A program made the position numbers and the translations under genes. The notes beneath the pieces were generated by a model. That model made no database searches, was not told the DNA's origin, and saw only the letters and a list, made by a program, of their open reading frames with translations. Of a stretch of 64,000 nucleotides of DNA, positions 24,352-52,621 are shown piece after piece. The first letter of the stretch is position 1. Every line of letters starts with the position of its first letter. This DNA comes from Actinomadura oligospora ATCC 43269 (GTDB taxonomy: Bacteria; Actinomycetota; Actinomycetes; Streptosporangiales; Streptosporangiaceae): assembly GCF_000518265.1 (NCBI RefSeq), contig NZ_JADG01000009.1, positions 124,001 through 188,000 of the forward strand. Direction: 5' to 3'.

Positions 24352-27300
24352 CGGTTCTCGCCCCACTTCGCTTCCAGCTCCCCGAGGTCCTCCTGGCTGA
24401 TCCCGGCCAGCGGGAAGTCGGAGGGCGTGTGGCCGCCCGCGCCCGCCGCCGTGTGCGCGACGAGACCCGCGAGCATGTCCAACCATGCGTTTTTGAGCCC
24501 TTGGACGTCGTCCTCGGTCAGCGCTTCGGCGGACCACGAGAGCGACAGGGTCAGTTCCGGCCCGCCGGGCGTGTCCCGGACGGCGGCGGTCGCCTCCAGC
24601 GGATGCGGCGCGCGCATGCCGGGGTCGGGATCGCCGCCCATCGCCCCCTGCCTCCAGGCCCTCTCGCCGGGCGCGGAGCTTGCGGGCGCGGGTCCCCCCG
24701 GCGCCGGTCCCCCCGGCGCCGGGCCCCCCGGGGCGGGGCCTCCCGGGGCGGGGCCTCGGGCGGCGGGGCCCGCGGTGAAGCGGCCGAGGTAGTTGAAGCC
24801 CAGCCGCGGGACGGGGAGGGCGGCGAGGACCGGCCCGGTGTCGGGGTTGAGGTAGCGGAGCAGCCCGAACCCGAGTCCGTCCCCGGGGACGGCCCTCAGC
24901 TGCTCCTTCACGCGCTTGACGACCTCGCCCGCGACGTCGCCTCCGGCGCGCAGCCGGGCGAGGTCGGGCCTGCCCACGTCGAGCCGCACCGGGTGGACGC
25001 CGGTGAACCAGCCGACCGTCCGGGACAGGTCGAGCCCGGCCGCGAACTCCTCCCGGCCGTGTCCCTCGACGTCCACGAGCAGGCCGCCCTCGGCGCCGCG
25101 CCGGGTCCATCCCTCGGTGACCGCCGCCGCCAGCGCCGCGAGCAGCACGTCCTCCACTCCGGCGTGGAAGGCGGCCGGGACGTCGCCGACCAGCGATCCG
25201 GAGAGGTCCGAGGGCACCGGGAAGGTCAGCCGCCGCTGGTCGGCGGCGCGGCCGGTGTCGGCGGGAAGCCCGGCCAGCAGGTCGGATCCGTCGAGCAGGC
25301 GCGTCCACGCGTCCAGTTCGGCCACCCGGCCGGGGTCGGCGGCGTGGGCGGCGAGCAGCCGCGTCCAGCCGCGGTAGGAGGTTCCGGGCGGGGTGAGCTC
25401 CGTCCCGGCGTGGGCCGCGGCGATGTCGGGCACGAGGATCCGCCAGGACACCCCGTCCACGGCCAGGTGGTGGACGACCCAGAGCACCTGCCCCGGACGG
25501 CCCGGACCGGAGTCCAGCCACACCACGCGCACCAGGCGTCCGGCGCGCGGGTCCAGCGTGGCGGCGGCACGGCGGGCGTGCTCGGTGAGCGCGGCGGGTC
25601 CGGTCGCGCCGTCCCCCTCACCCACCTCGACGCGTTCGACCAGGTCACGGGCCTGCACCGAGCCGGGCGCGGGGATGTCCAGGCGTAGATCGCCGGGGTC
25701 GCCGGGGTCTCCGGTCAGTCGTGCGCGCAGCACGGCGTGGTGGTCCAGCACGGCCTGGACGGTCTGGACGAGCCGGTCGGTGTCCAGGTCGCCCGGGGCG
25801 CTCAGCGCGGTCCACTGGGTCAGGCGCCCGGTGAGGGCGTCCGGCCCGGACCGGTCGGCGAGCCACCGCATGACCGGGGTCAGCGGCGCCTCCCCGACGG
25901 GGTCGTCGTCCGCCGGGTCGAGACCGCCCGCGGCTTCGCCCTCGGCCGCGGCCTCGGCGGCGCGGGCGAGACCGGCGGGGGTCGGGTTCCGGAAGACGTC
26001 CTGGGCGCTGATCGCCAGGCCCGCCTTCCGCGCCCGGGACACCAGCTGCATCGACATGATCGAGTCGCCGCCGAGGTCGAAGAACCCGTCGTCCGCGCCG
26101 ACCGCCTCGGCGTGGAGGACCTCGGCGAACAGCGCGCAGAGCAGCTCCTCGGCGGCCGTCTCCGGGGCGCGCCCGGACGTCCCCGCGGCGGGGTCGGGAT
26201 CGGGGAGCGCGGCCCGGTCCACCTTCCCGTTCACGGTGACGGGGATCGCCGGGACGGGGACCACGACCGCCGGGACCATGTGCGCGGGGAGCCGCTCGCC
26301 CGCGTAGGCCCGCAGCCCCGCGGCATCCAGGACGGCGTCCGACGTAGCATCCGGTTCGGTGGCGTCGGCGTCGGCGTCGTTGGCGGCCGGGACGGCGTAG
26401 GCGACCAGCCGCCGCTCGCCCGGACGGTCCTCCCGGACCACCACGACGACCTGCGCGACCTGCGGATGGGCGGCGAGGACGGTCTCGACCTCGCCGAGCT
26501 CGATCCGGAACCCGCGCACCTTCACCTGGTCGTCGGCCCGTCCGGCGAACACGAGCTGACCGTCCGCGGTGCGGCGGGCCAGGTCGCCCGTGCGGTACAT
26601 GCGCTCACCGGGCGGGCCGTCCGGGCAGGCGACGAAGCGTTCACCCGTGAGGCCGGGCCTGCGCAGGTAGCCGCGGGCGAGCGGGACACCGGCGACGTAC
26701 AGCTCGCCCGTCACCCCGGGCGGGACGGGCCGGAGCCGGTCGTCCAGGACGTGCAGGCGGGTGTTCGGCAGCGGCCGTCCGATGGGCACGGTCCCGGCTC
26801 CGGGCGACAGCGGCGCGGTCATGGTGGCGCACACCGTGGTCTCGGTCGGTCCGTAGGCGTTGACCAGCCGCCGTCCCGGGGCCCAGCGTTCGACCAGGTG
26901 GGGCGGGCACGCCTCGCCCGCGACCACGACCGTCCCGATCGGCCCGAGGCCGCCGTCCGGCAGCGCGGACACCACGGTCGGCGGCAGCGTCGCGTGGGTG
27001 ATCCCGAACCGTTCCGCCAGGTCCGCGAGGGAACCCTGCGGCGGCAGGCGGTCGGCGTCCGGGACGACCAGGCAGCCGCCGGTGAGCAGCGCCATGACCG
27101 TCTCCCAGACGGCGGCGTCGAAGCTGAGCGAGGCGAACTGGAGCACGCGCGCGTCCGGGCCCGCGCCGAGCCGCGCGGCATGCGCGGCGGCCAGGTTGCC
27201 GAGCCCGGCGTGCGACACGACGACGCCCTTGGGCGTGCCCGTCGAACCGGAGGTGTAGATCACGTAGGCCGGGTGGGACGGAAGGAGCGGCGCGGAGCGG

Positions 27301-30300
27301 TCGGCGTCGTCCGGCGGGCCGGACGGCTGGGCCGCGAGTTCCGCGCGGACGTCCTCGTCGTCCAGCGCCAGGCGCGTCGCGGGGCCGTCGCGCTCGGGCA
27401 GGGCGGCGAGCGTCCCGGTGAGGCCCAGGACGGCGGCCGGGGCCGCGTCCCGCAGCATGTGGGCGACGCGTTCGGCCGGGTAGGCGAGGTCGATCGGCAG
27501 GTAGGCGGCCCCGGCCTTGGCGATGCCGAGGACGGCCGCGACCATCAGCGGGGAGCGCGGCACGGCGAGCGCGACGATCTTCTCGGGGCCGACGCCGCGT
27601 CCGATCAGCAGGCGCGCGATCCGGTCGGCCTCGCGGCCGAGCTCGGCGTAGGTCCGCTCGCCGTCCCCGGCCGCGACGGCGGGCGCGTCCGGTGTCGCGG
27701 CGACGCGGGCCTCGAACAGCGCGGGCAGCGTCGCGACCGGCACGGTCTCGGCGGTGTCGTTCCACTCCGACGTCAGGCGGCGGTCGTCCGCGCCGAGCAG
27801 GTCCAGGTCGCCGACGCGCAGGCCGGGGTCGGCGGCGATCTGCGTCAGCACCCGGACGAGCCGTTCGCCGAGCGCGTCGGCGGTCTCGCGGTCGAACAGC
27901 TCGGCGGCGTAGTCGACCGTGCCGAGCATGCCCGCCGTCCCGCCGTCCTTGAGCCGCCGTTCGGCCAGCGTGAACGACAGGTCCACGCGCGCGGACGGTT
28001 CCTCGCCGCCGCCGGGACGGCCCGGGCGGGCCTCCAGGCCGGGCAGGCTCCACGAGCCCTGCGGCATGTCCTGGACGGCCAGCGACACCTGGAAGAGGGG
28101 GTGCCGGGCGAGCGAGCGGGCGGGGGCGAGGTCGTCGACGAGCCGCTCGAACGGGACGTCCTGGTGGGCGTAGGCGGCCAGGTCGGTCTCGCGGACGCGT
28201 TCCAGCAGCTCGCCGAAGGTCGGGTCGCCGCCCACGTCGGTGCGCAGGACGAGCGTGTTGACGAAGAACCCGGCGAGCCGGTCGAGGGCGGCGTCGGTCC
28301 GTCCGGCGACCGCGGTCCCGATGGGGATGTCGGTCCCGGCGCCCATCCGGCTCAGCAGGGCCGCCAGCGCGGCCTGCACGACCATGAACAGGGTCGTCCG
28401 GTTCTCGCGGGCGATCTCCACCAGGCGCGTGTGCGTCTCGGCCGGGACACCGAAGCCGGACCGTCCGCCGCGATGGCTCGCCACCGCGGGCCGGGGCCGG
28501 TCGGTGGGCAGCGGCAGTTCCTCGGGCAGCCCGGTCAGCGCGGCGCGCCAGTGGTCGAGCCTGGCGCTGATGAGGCTTGCGGGGTCGTCCTCCTCGCCGA
28601 GGGCCTCCCGCTGCCACAGCGCGAAGTCGGCGTACTGCACCGGCAGCGGTTCCCACGCCGGGGCCCCGCCCTCGCGGCGCGCCGCGTAGGCGGCGGACAG
28701 GTCGCGCGCCAGCGCGCCCATCGACCAGCCGTCGGCCGCGATGTGGTGCACGACCATGGCGAGGACGTGGGAGGTCGGCGACACCCTCAGGAGCAGGACG
28801 CGCCACGGCGTCTCGACGGCGACGTCGAACCCCCGCGACAGGAACGCGCCGACCCGCGCGCCGATCTCGTCCTCGGACGCCTCGCCCGTCTCGATCGCGG
28901 GACGTCCGGCCGCGCCATGGAGGACGTGCTGGTAGGGGACGCCGTCCACGTCCGGGTAGACGGTGCGCAGGACCTCGTGCCGGTCCGCGACGTCGGCGAG
29001 CGCCGTCTCCAGGGCGGTCACGTCCAGCTCGCCGTCGAGCCTCAGCGCGAGCGGCACGTTGTAGGCGGCCCCGGCGTCCTCGAGCCGGTTGAGGAACCAC
29101 ATGCGCGCCTGCGCGAACGACAGCGGCGTCCGGTCGGGGCGCTCCCTCGGCGCCAGCGCCGGGACGTCGGTGGCGCCGGCCTGCCCGGAGCGCACCAGCG
29201 CCGCCAGCCCGGCGGGCGTGGGGGCCTCGAACACCTCCGCGACGCCCAGCTCGGCGTCCAGGACGGAGTGGATCCGCGCGACCAGGCGCATCGCCTGGAG
29301 CGAGTCGCCGCCGAGGTCGAAGAACCCGGCGTCGGCCCCGACCTGCTCCAGGCCGAGGATCTCGGCGAACAGGCCGCAGAGGATCTCCTCCACGGCGGTG
29401 CGCGGCGCGCGGGCGGTTCCCGCGTCGGCGAACTCGGGGACGGGCAGCGCCGCCCGGTCGAGTTTGCCGTTGGCGGTCACCGGGATGGCGTCGATCTCGA
29501 CGAACGCCGCGGGGACCATGTGCTCGGGCAGCCGTCCGGCCACGTGGTCGCGAAGAGCGTGGTCGCGGAGGGCGCCGTCCCCGGCGGGCACGAGGTAGGC
29601 GACGAGCCGCCGGTCTCCGGGACGGTCCTCGCGGGCGACGACCGCGACCTGCGCGACCGCGTCGTGCTCGGCCAGGACGGCCTCGACCTCGCCGGGCTCG
29701 ACCCGGAAGCCGCGGATCTTCACCTGGTCGTCCTCGCGTCCCGCGAACAGCAGGACGCCGTCGCCCGTCCAGCGGGCCAGGTCCCCGGTCCGGTACATCC
29801 GGCCCGGCGCGTGCGGGCAGGCCACGAACCGCTCGGCCGTGCGGGCCGGTGCGTCGAGGTAGCCGCGCGCGACGCCGGTCCCGGCGATGTACAGCTCCCC
29901 CGTCACGCCGGGCGGGACGGGACGCAGGAACTCGTCCAGCACGTACACCCGGGTGTTGGCGAGAGGCCGTCCGATGGGCAGGACAGAGCCGTCCTCCGGC
30001 GCCGCCACATGGCCGGTCGCGCACAGGGTGATCTCCGTCGGCCCGTACAGGTGCCGGACGTCCGCCCCCGGGCACGCGTCGCGAACGCGCGCCACCGCGC
30101 CGGGTGGGACCACGTCGCCGCCGGTCAGCACCTCGCGAAGCGACGCGAAGCATCCCGGGTCCTCGTCGGCGAGCACCCGGAACATCCCGGCCGTGACGTG
30201 CACGTGGGTGAGGCCGTGCCGGGCGATCAGGTCGCGTATCTCGGCGGCTCCCAGGTCGCCGGGCGGCGCGACCGCGACCCCCGCGCCCTGCGCGAGCGGC

Positions 30301-33300
30301 GCCCACACCTCGAAGACGGACGCGTCGAACGCGAACGGCGCGTGCGCGAGAACGCGCGCCCCGGCGTCCAGGCGCCACCACGGGTCGGAGACCAGCGCGG
30401 CGACGTTGGCGTGCGTGACCGCGACGCCCTTGGGCTCGCCCGTGGAGCCCGACGTGAACATCACATAGGCCAGGTCGTCCCCGGACACCTCGACATCAGC
30501 GAACGCTTCGGACGGCTCGGAGCGGATCCACGCCCCGGCCGTCTCCTCGGTGATCACGGTGCGGACGCCGGTCCGTTCCAGCACCGCCGTGCGCCGCGCC
30601 GCGGGCCAGGCGGGGTCGACGGGCACGTAGGCCGCGCCAGCCTTCCAGATCCCGAGGAGCGCCGCGACCAGCTCGGCCGACCGTTCCATCCGCACGCCGA
30701 CCCGGTCGCCGCGCCGCACCCCGGCCGCGGCCAGGCGGGCGGCGACCCGGGACGCGGCGGCGTCCAGCTCGGAGTGGCTCCAGGCGATGTCGCCGCAGGT
30801 CACGGCGGGGGCGTGCGGGGTGGTGCGGGCGTGCGCCGCGATCAGGCTTGCCGGGGACGCGGCGGGCAGGGCGCGGTCGGTGTCGTTCCAGGCGCGCAGC
30901 ACGCGGCGGCGCTCCCCGGGCTCGAACACGTCCACGCCGCTCACCCGGACGGCGGGGTCGTCGGCGACCTGGCCGAGCACCCGGACGAGCCGGTCCACCA
31001 GCCGCCGGGCGGTCGCCTCGTCGAACAGGTCGCCCGCGTACACGAGCATGCCGTCGAGTCCGCCCGTCCCGCCGCGCCGGGCGGTCAGCGAGAACGACAG
31101 GTCGAACTTGACGGCGCCGGTCCCGCCGGGCGCGCGCTCGGTCTCGACGCCCGCGAAGTCCCACCCGACCGCGGGCATGTCCTGGACGCCCAGCGAGATC
31201 TGGAACAGCGGGTGCCGGGCGAGGGACCGCTCCGGGGCGAGCCGCTCCACGAGCCGCTCGAACGGCAGGTCCTGGTGGGCGTACGCGGCGAGGTCGGCGT
31301 CCCGGACCCGGCCCAGCAGGTCCAGGAACGCCGGGTCGCCCGCCACGTCGGCGCGCAGCACGAGGGTGTTGATGAAGAACCCGACGAGCGGGTCGAGGGC
31401 GGCGTCGCCGCGGCCCGCCACGGCCGTCCCGACGGGGATGTCGTCGCCCGCGCCGAGCCGCGACAGCAGCACCGCCAGCGCCGACTGGACGACCATGAAC
31501 AGCGTCGCCCGGCCGCGGCGCGCCACGTCCAGCAGCCGGGCGTGGGCGGCCGCGTCGATCTCGAACGCCACCCGTCCGCCGCGGTGGCTCGGGACGGCGG
31601 GACGCGGACGGTCGTAGGGCAGCGCCAGCTCGGACGGGAGGCCCGCCAGCGCGGTGAGCCAGTGGTCGAGCTGCGCGCTGATGAGGCTGTCCGGGTCGTC
31701 CTCGCCGCCGAAGACCTCACGCTGCCAGAGCGCGTAGTCGGCGTACTGGACGGGCAGCGGCTCCCACTCCGGGGCCCGGCCGTCGCGGCGGGCCGCGTAG
31801 GCGGTGGACAGGTCGCGGGCGAGCGCGCCCATCGACCAGCCGTCGGCCGCGATGTGGTGGACGACCATCACCAGCATCCGCTCGACCGGCGAGATCTCCA
31901 GGAGTTCGGCCCGCCAGGGCGGCTCGGCGGCCACGTCGAAGCCGCGTCCGGTGGTGTCGGCCACCCGGGCGGCGACCTCCTCCTCGGCCGTCCGGAGCAC
32001 GATGAGCTTGGGCCGTCCGGCGTCGCCGGTCAGGACGCGCTGGTAGGGGACGCCGTCCACGTCGGGGAAGACCGTCCGCAGGGTCTCGTGGCGGTCGGCG
32101 ACGTCGCCGAGCGCGGCCTCGAGCGCCGGGACGTCCAGCTCGCCGCGCAGCCGCAGCGCCAGCGGCACGTTGTAGAGCGGCCCGGCCCCTTCGAGGCGGT
32201 TGAGGAACCACATCCGGGTCTGCGCGAACGACAGCGGCGTCCGCTCGGGCCGTTCCCGGGGTGCCGGCGCGGGACGGCCCGCGCCGTTCTCCCGGGCCTG
32301 CCCGGCGACGCCCGCCGGGGTCGGCGCGGCGAACAGCCCGCGGATGGTGATCTCGGCGTCCAGGACGGCGCGGACCCGCGCGACCAGCCGCATCGCCTGC
32401 AGCGAGTCGCCGCCGAGGTCGAAGAACCCGTCGTCCGGCCCGACCCGCTCCAGGCCGAGGACCTCGGCGAACAGGCCGCAGACGATCTCCTCGACGGCCG
32501 TGCGCGGGTCCCGCGCCGAGGCCGTCACGGCGATGTCGGGCGCGGGCAGGGCGGCCCGGTCGAGCTTGCCGTTCGCGGTGACCGGCAGCTCGCCGAGGAC
32601 GACGAACGCGGCGGGGACCAGGTGGGCGGGCAGCCGCTCGGCGGCGAACCTCCGCAGTTCCTCCGCGTCCGGGCCGTCCGGGCCGTCCGGGCCGTCCCCG
32701 CCGGACGGCAGGTAGGCGACGAGGCGCTTGTCGCCCGGACGGTCCTCACGGACGATCACGGCGACCTGCGTCACCGCGTCGTGCGCGGCGAGGACGGCCT
32801 CGACCTCGCCGGGCTCGACCCGGAAGCCGCGGATCTTCACCTGGTCGTCGGCGCGGCCGGCGAACACCAGCCGCCCGTCCCCGGTCCACCGCACCAGGTC
32901 GCCGGTCCGGTACATCCGTTCGCCGGGAGCGCCGAACGGGCAGGCCACGAACCGCTCGGCCGTGGGGGCGGCGGCGTCGAGATAGCCGCGCGCGACACCG
33001 GTCCCGGCGATGTACAGCTCCCCCGGCACGCCGGGCGGGACCGGGCGGAGCGCGCCGTCGAGCACGTAGGCCCAGGTGTCGGTGAGCGGTCGGCCGATGG
33101 GCAGGACGGCGTCGTCCTCGTCGGTCGCCATGTGCCCGGTGGCGCACAGGGTGATCTCGGTCGGTCCGTACAGGTGCCGGACGGCGAGGCCGGGGCAGGT
33201 TTCCCGCACGTGTGCGACGGCCCCGGGCGGAACCGCGTCACCGCCGGTCAGCACCTCGCGCAGCGAGGCGAAGCATCCCGGATCCTCGTCGGCGAGCACC

Positions 33301-35437
33301 CGGAACATCCCGGCCGTGACGTGCACGTGGGTCAGTCCGTGCCGAGCCGCCGCGTCCCGGACGACCTGGCCGTCCACCTCGCCGGGCGGCGCGATCACGA
33401 CCTGCCCGCCGTTGGCCAGCGGCACCCACAGTTCGAACACCGAGGCGTCGAAGGCGTAGGGCGCGTGCGCGAGGACGCGCGCCGACTCGTCCACGTCCCA
33501 CCACGGGTCCGACACCAGCGCGGCGACGCCCGCGTGCGTGACCGCCACGCCCTTGGGCTCGCCCGTCGAGCCCGACGTGAACATCACGTACGCCAGGTCG
33601 TCGCCGGACACCGAGGTCCGGGGCCGGTCCGGCCGGGAGGCGGGCTCGGCGAGGTCGTGGTCGTCCAGGGCGAGGCGCGGCACGTCCGTCTCCGGGAGCC
33701 CGGCCAGCGAGCTCGTGGAGCCCACGACCACGGTCGGACGGGTCTCGGCCAGGATGTGGGCGACGCGCCGGGACGGATGGTCCGGGTCGATCGGGACGTA
33801 GGCCGCGCCCGCCTTCCAGACGCCGAGCAGCGCGGCGACCAGTTCCGGTGAACGTTCCAGGGCCACGGCCACGCGGTCGCCCCGTCGCACGCCCCGCTCG
33901 GTGAGGTGGGCGGCGATGCGCCCGGCTCGTTCGTCCAGGTCGGCGCGGGTCCAGGAGCGGTCGTCGGCGGCGACGGCGGGCGCCTCGGGCGCGCTGCGGG
34001 CGTGGTGTTCGATCAGCTCGGCCGTCGTGGCGGGCGCGGTAGCGGAACCTGTGGCGGGCGGCCCGGCGCTCCACTCGTCGACGATCCGGCGCCGTTCCGG
34101 GGCGTCCAGCACGTCGAGCGCCGCGAGCCGCGCCGTCGGGTCCGCGGCCATCTGGTCCAGGACGCGGTGGAGCCGGTCGAGGAGGGACTGCGCGGTGGCG
34201 CGGTCGATGGCGTCGGGCCGGTAATCCAGGCGCAGGCCCATGCGCCGCCCGGGGCCGACCGCGAGCGTGAGGGGGTAGTGGGTCGCCTCCTTGCCGTGGT
34301 CGGCCAGCAGCGCGAGGCGGAGCCGGTCGGCGTCGGCCCCCGCGTCGGGCTTGGCGGCGTCCGCCGGGCCGTCCGGGCCGAGGGGGTAGTTCTCGTAGAC
34401 GAGGAGGGTGTCGAAGGCGGCCCCGTTCCCGGCGGCGCGCTGGATGTCGGTGAGGCCGAGGTGCTGGTGGTCGAGCAGCCGCGACCGGTGGTCCTGGAGG
34501 CGGGTCAGGACGGTCTCGACGGTGCCCGACGGGTCGAGCCGGACGCGGACGGGGACGGTGTTGAGGAACAGCCCGAGCATGGTCTCCATGCCGGGCAGGT
34601 CCGGCGGGCGGGCGGCGACGGTCGCGCCGAACACCACGTCGTCGCGGCCGGTCGCCGCGCCGAGCACGACGGCCCAGGCCCCCTGCACCACGGTGTTGAG
34701 GGTGAGCCCGCGCGACCGGGCGACCTCGCGGAGCGCGGTGGTCCGCTCCTCGTCCAGCACGACGGCCACGCGTTCGGGGACGACGGGCGCTCGGCCCGGG
34801 ACGGCGGGGGCGATGAGGGTGGGTTCGGCTCCGGCGAGTTCGCTCTGCCAGGCGGCGCGTGCGGCGTCGTGGTCCTGGCGTGCCAGCCAGGCCAGATAGT
34901 CGCGGTAAGGGGTGACCGGGGGCAGGTGGGAGGGGTCGCCGCCCGCCTCGTAGACCGAGCGCAGCTCGCGCAGCAGCACCGGCAGCGACCACCCGTCCAG
35001 CAGGATGTGATGGTTCGTCAGGATCAGGCGGTGCCGGTCGTCCGCGAGCCTGGCCAGGGTCAGCCGCAGCAGGGGCGGGACCGCGAGGTCGAAGGGGCGT
35101 GCGCGCTCCTCCCCTGCGATCGTCTCGAGCTCGGCGAGCGCCTCCGCCTCGTCCCTGCCGGACAGGTCGACCGTCCGCCAGGGCGTCCGGACGTTCCGCG
35201 CGACGAGCTGGACGGGCGCGCCGGAGGCCCGGCGGCGGAACCCGGCGCGCAGTCCCGCGTGCCGGTCCAGCAACGCGGCCCAGGTCCGCCGCAGCGCGTC
35301 CGGGTCCAGCGGCCCGCGCAGTTCCAGAACGTGCTGGCCGACGTACACGTCGGTGTCGGCGCCGGCGTACTGGGCGTGGAAGAGCAGCCCCTCCTGCAAC
35401 GGCGACAGTGGCCACACATCGGCCAATGCGGATCTGT

Positions 35438-35441
<4 letters not shown>
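24348..35441 (-). CDS. NRPS, three modules with terminal epimerase (C-A-T-C-A-T-C-A-T-E)
   Basis: 3697 residues. Order: C1 ~1-455, A1 to ~960, T1 ~1010, C2 ~1065-1517, A2 to ~1994, T2 ~2046, C3 ~2100-2558, A3 to ~3072, T3 ~3125, E ~3190-3640. Pocket residues: A1 DAFHLGLLCK and A2 DAFHLGLLCK (Hpg code), A3 DAWTVAAVCK (Phe-like aromatic). T3 has the GGDSIMSM form typical of carriers before E domains. The E domain keeps [10 protein letters not shown] and EGHGR, so residue three should become D. A five-unit GGPAP repeat sits inside the E domain. The C-terminus [19 protein letters not shown] resembles a COM donor; the N-terminus has [16 protein letters not shown]. The GTG at 35439-35441 overlaps the upstream stop (GTGA); another GTG lies two codons upstream. 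Confidence 0.95.
24691..24765 (-). repeat. Five 15-bp tandem repeats encoding Gly-Gly-Pro-Ala-Pro
   Basis: Units start at 24691, 24706, 24721, 24736 and 24751, the last three diverging by a few bases. They expand a loop of the E domain just after NYLGRF. The E domains of the other two NRPS proteins have short, unrelated loops here. Confidence 0.85.

Positions 35442-52617
<17,176 letters not shown>

Positions 52618-52621
<4 letters not shown>

Noticed and set aside
24352..25521. N-terminal extensions of the NRPS frames upstream of their C domains (also 35442-35594 and 52622-52771)
   Set aside because: These stretches read the neighbouring gene's E-domain region in the wrong phase; the real starts are next to DVWPLSP at NTGA overlaps.
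25737..33851. A 2704-codon open frame on the plus strand, and similar ones at 37418-44035 and 44060-49153
   Set aside because: They lie antisense to NRPS genes, are rich in Arg/Gly/Ala/Val with no domain, and arise because high-GC codons leave few stops on the opposite strand.
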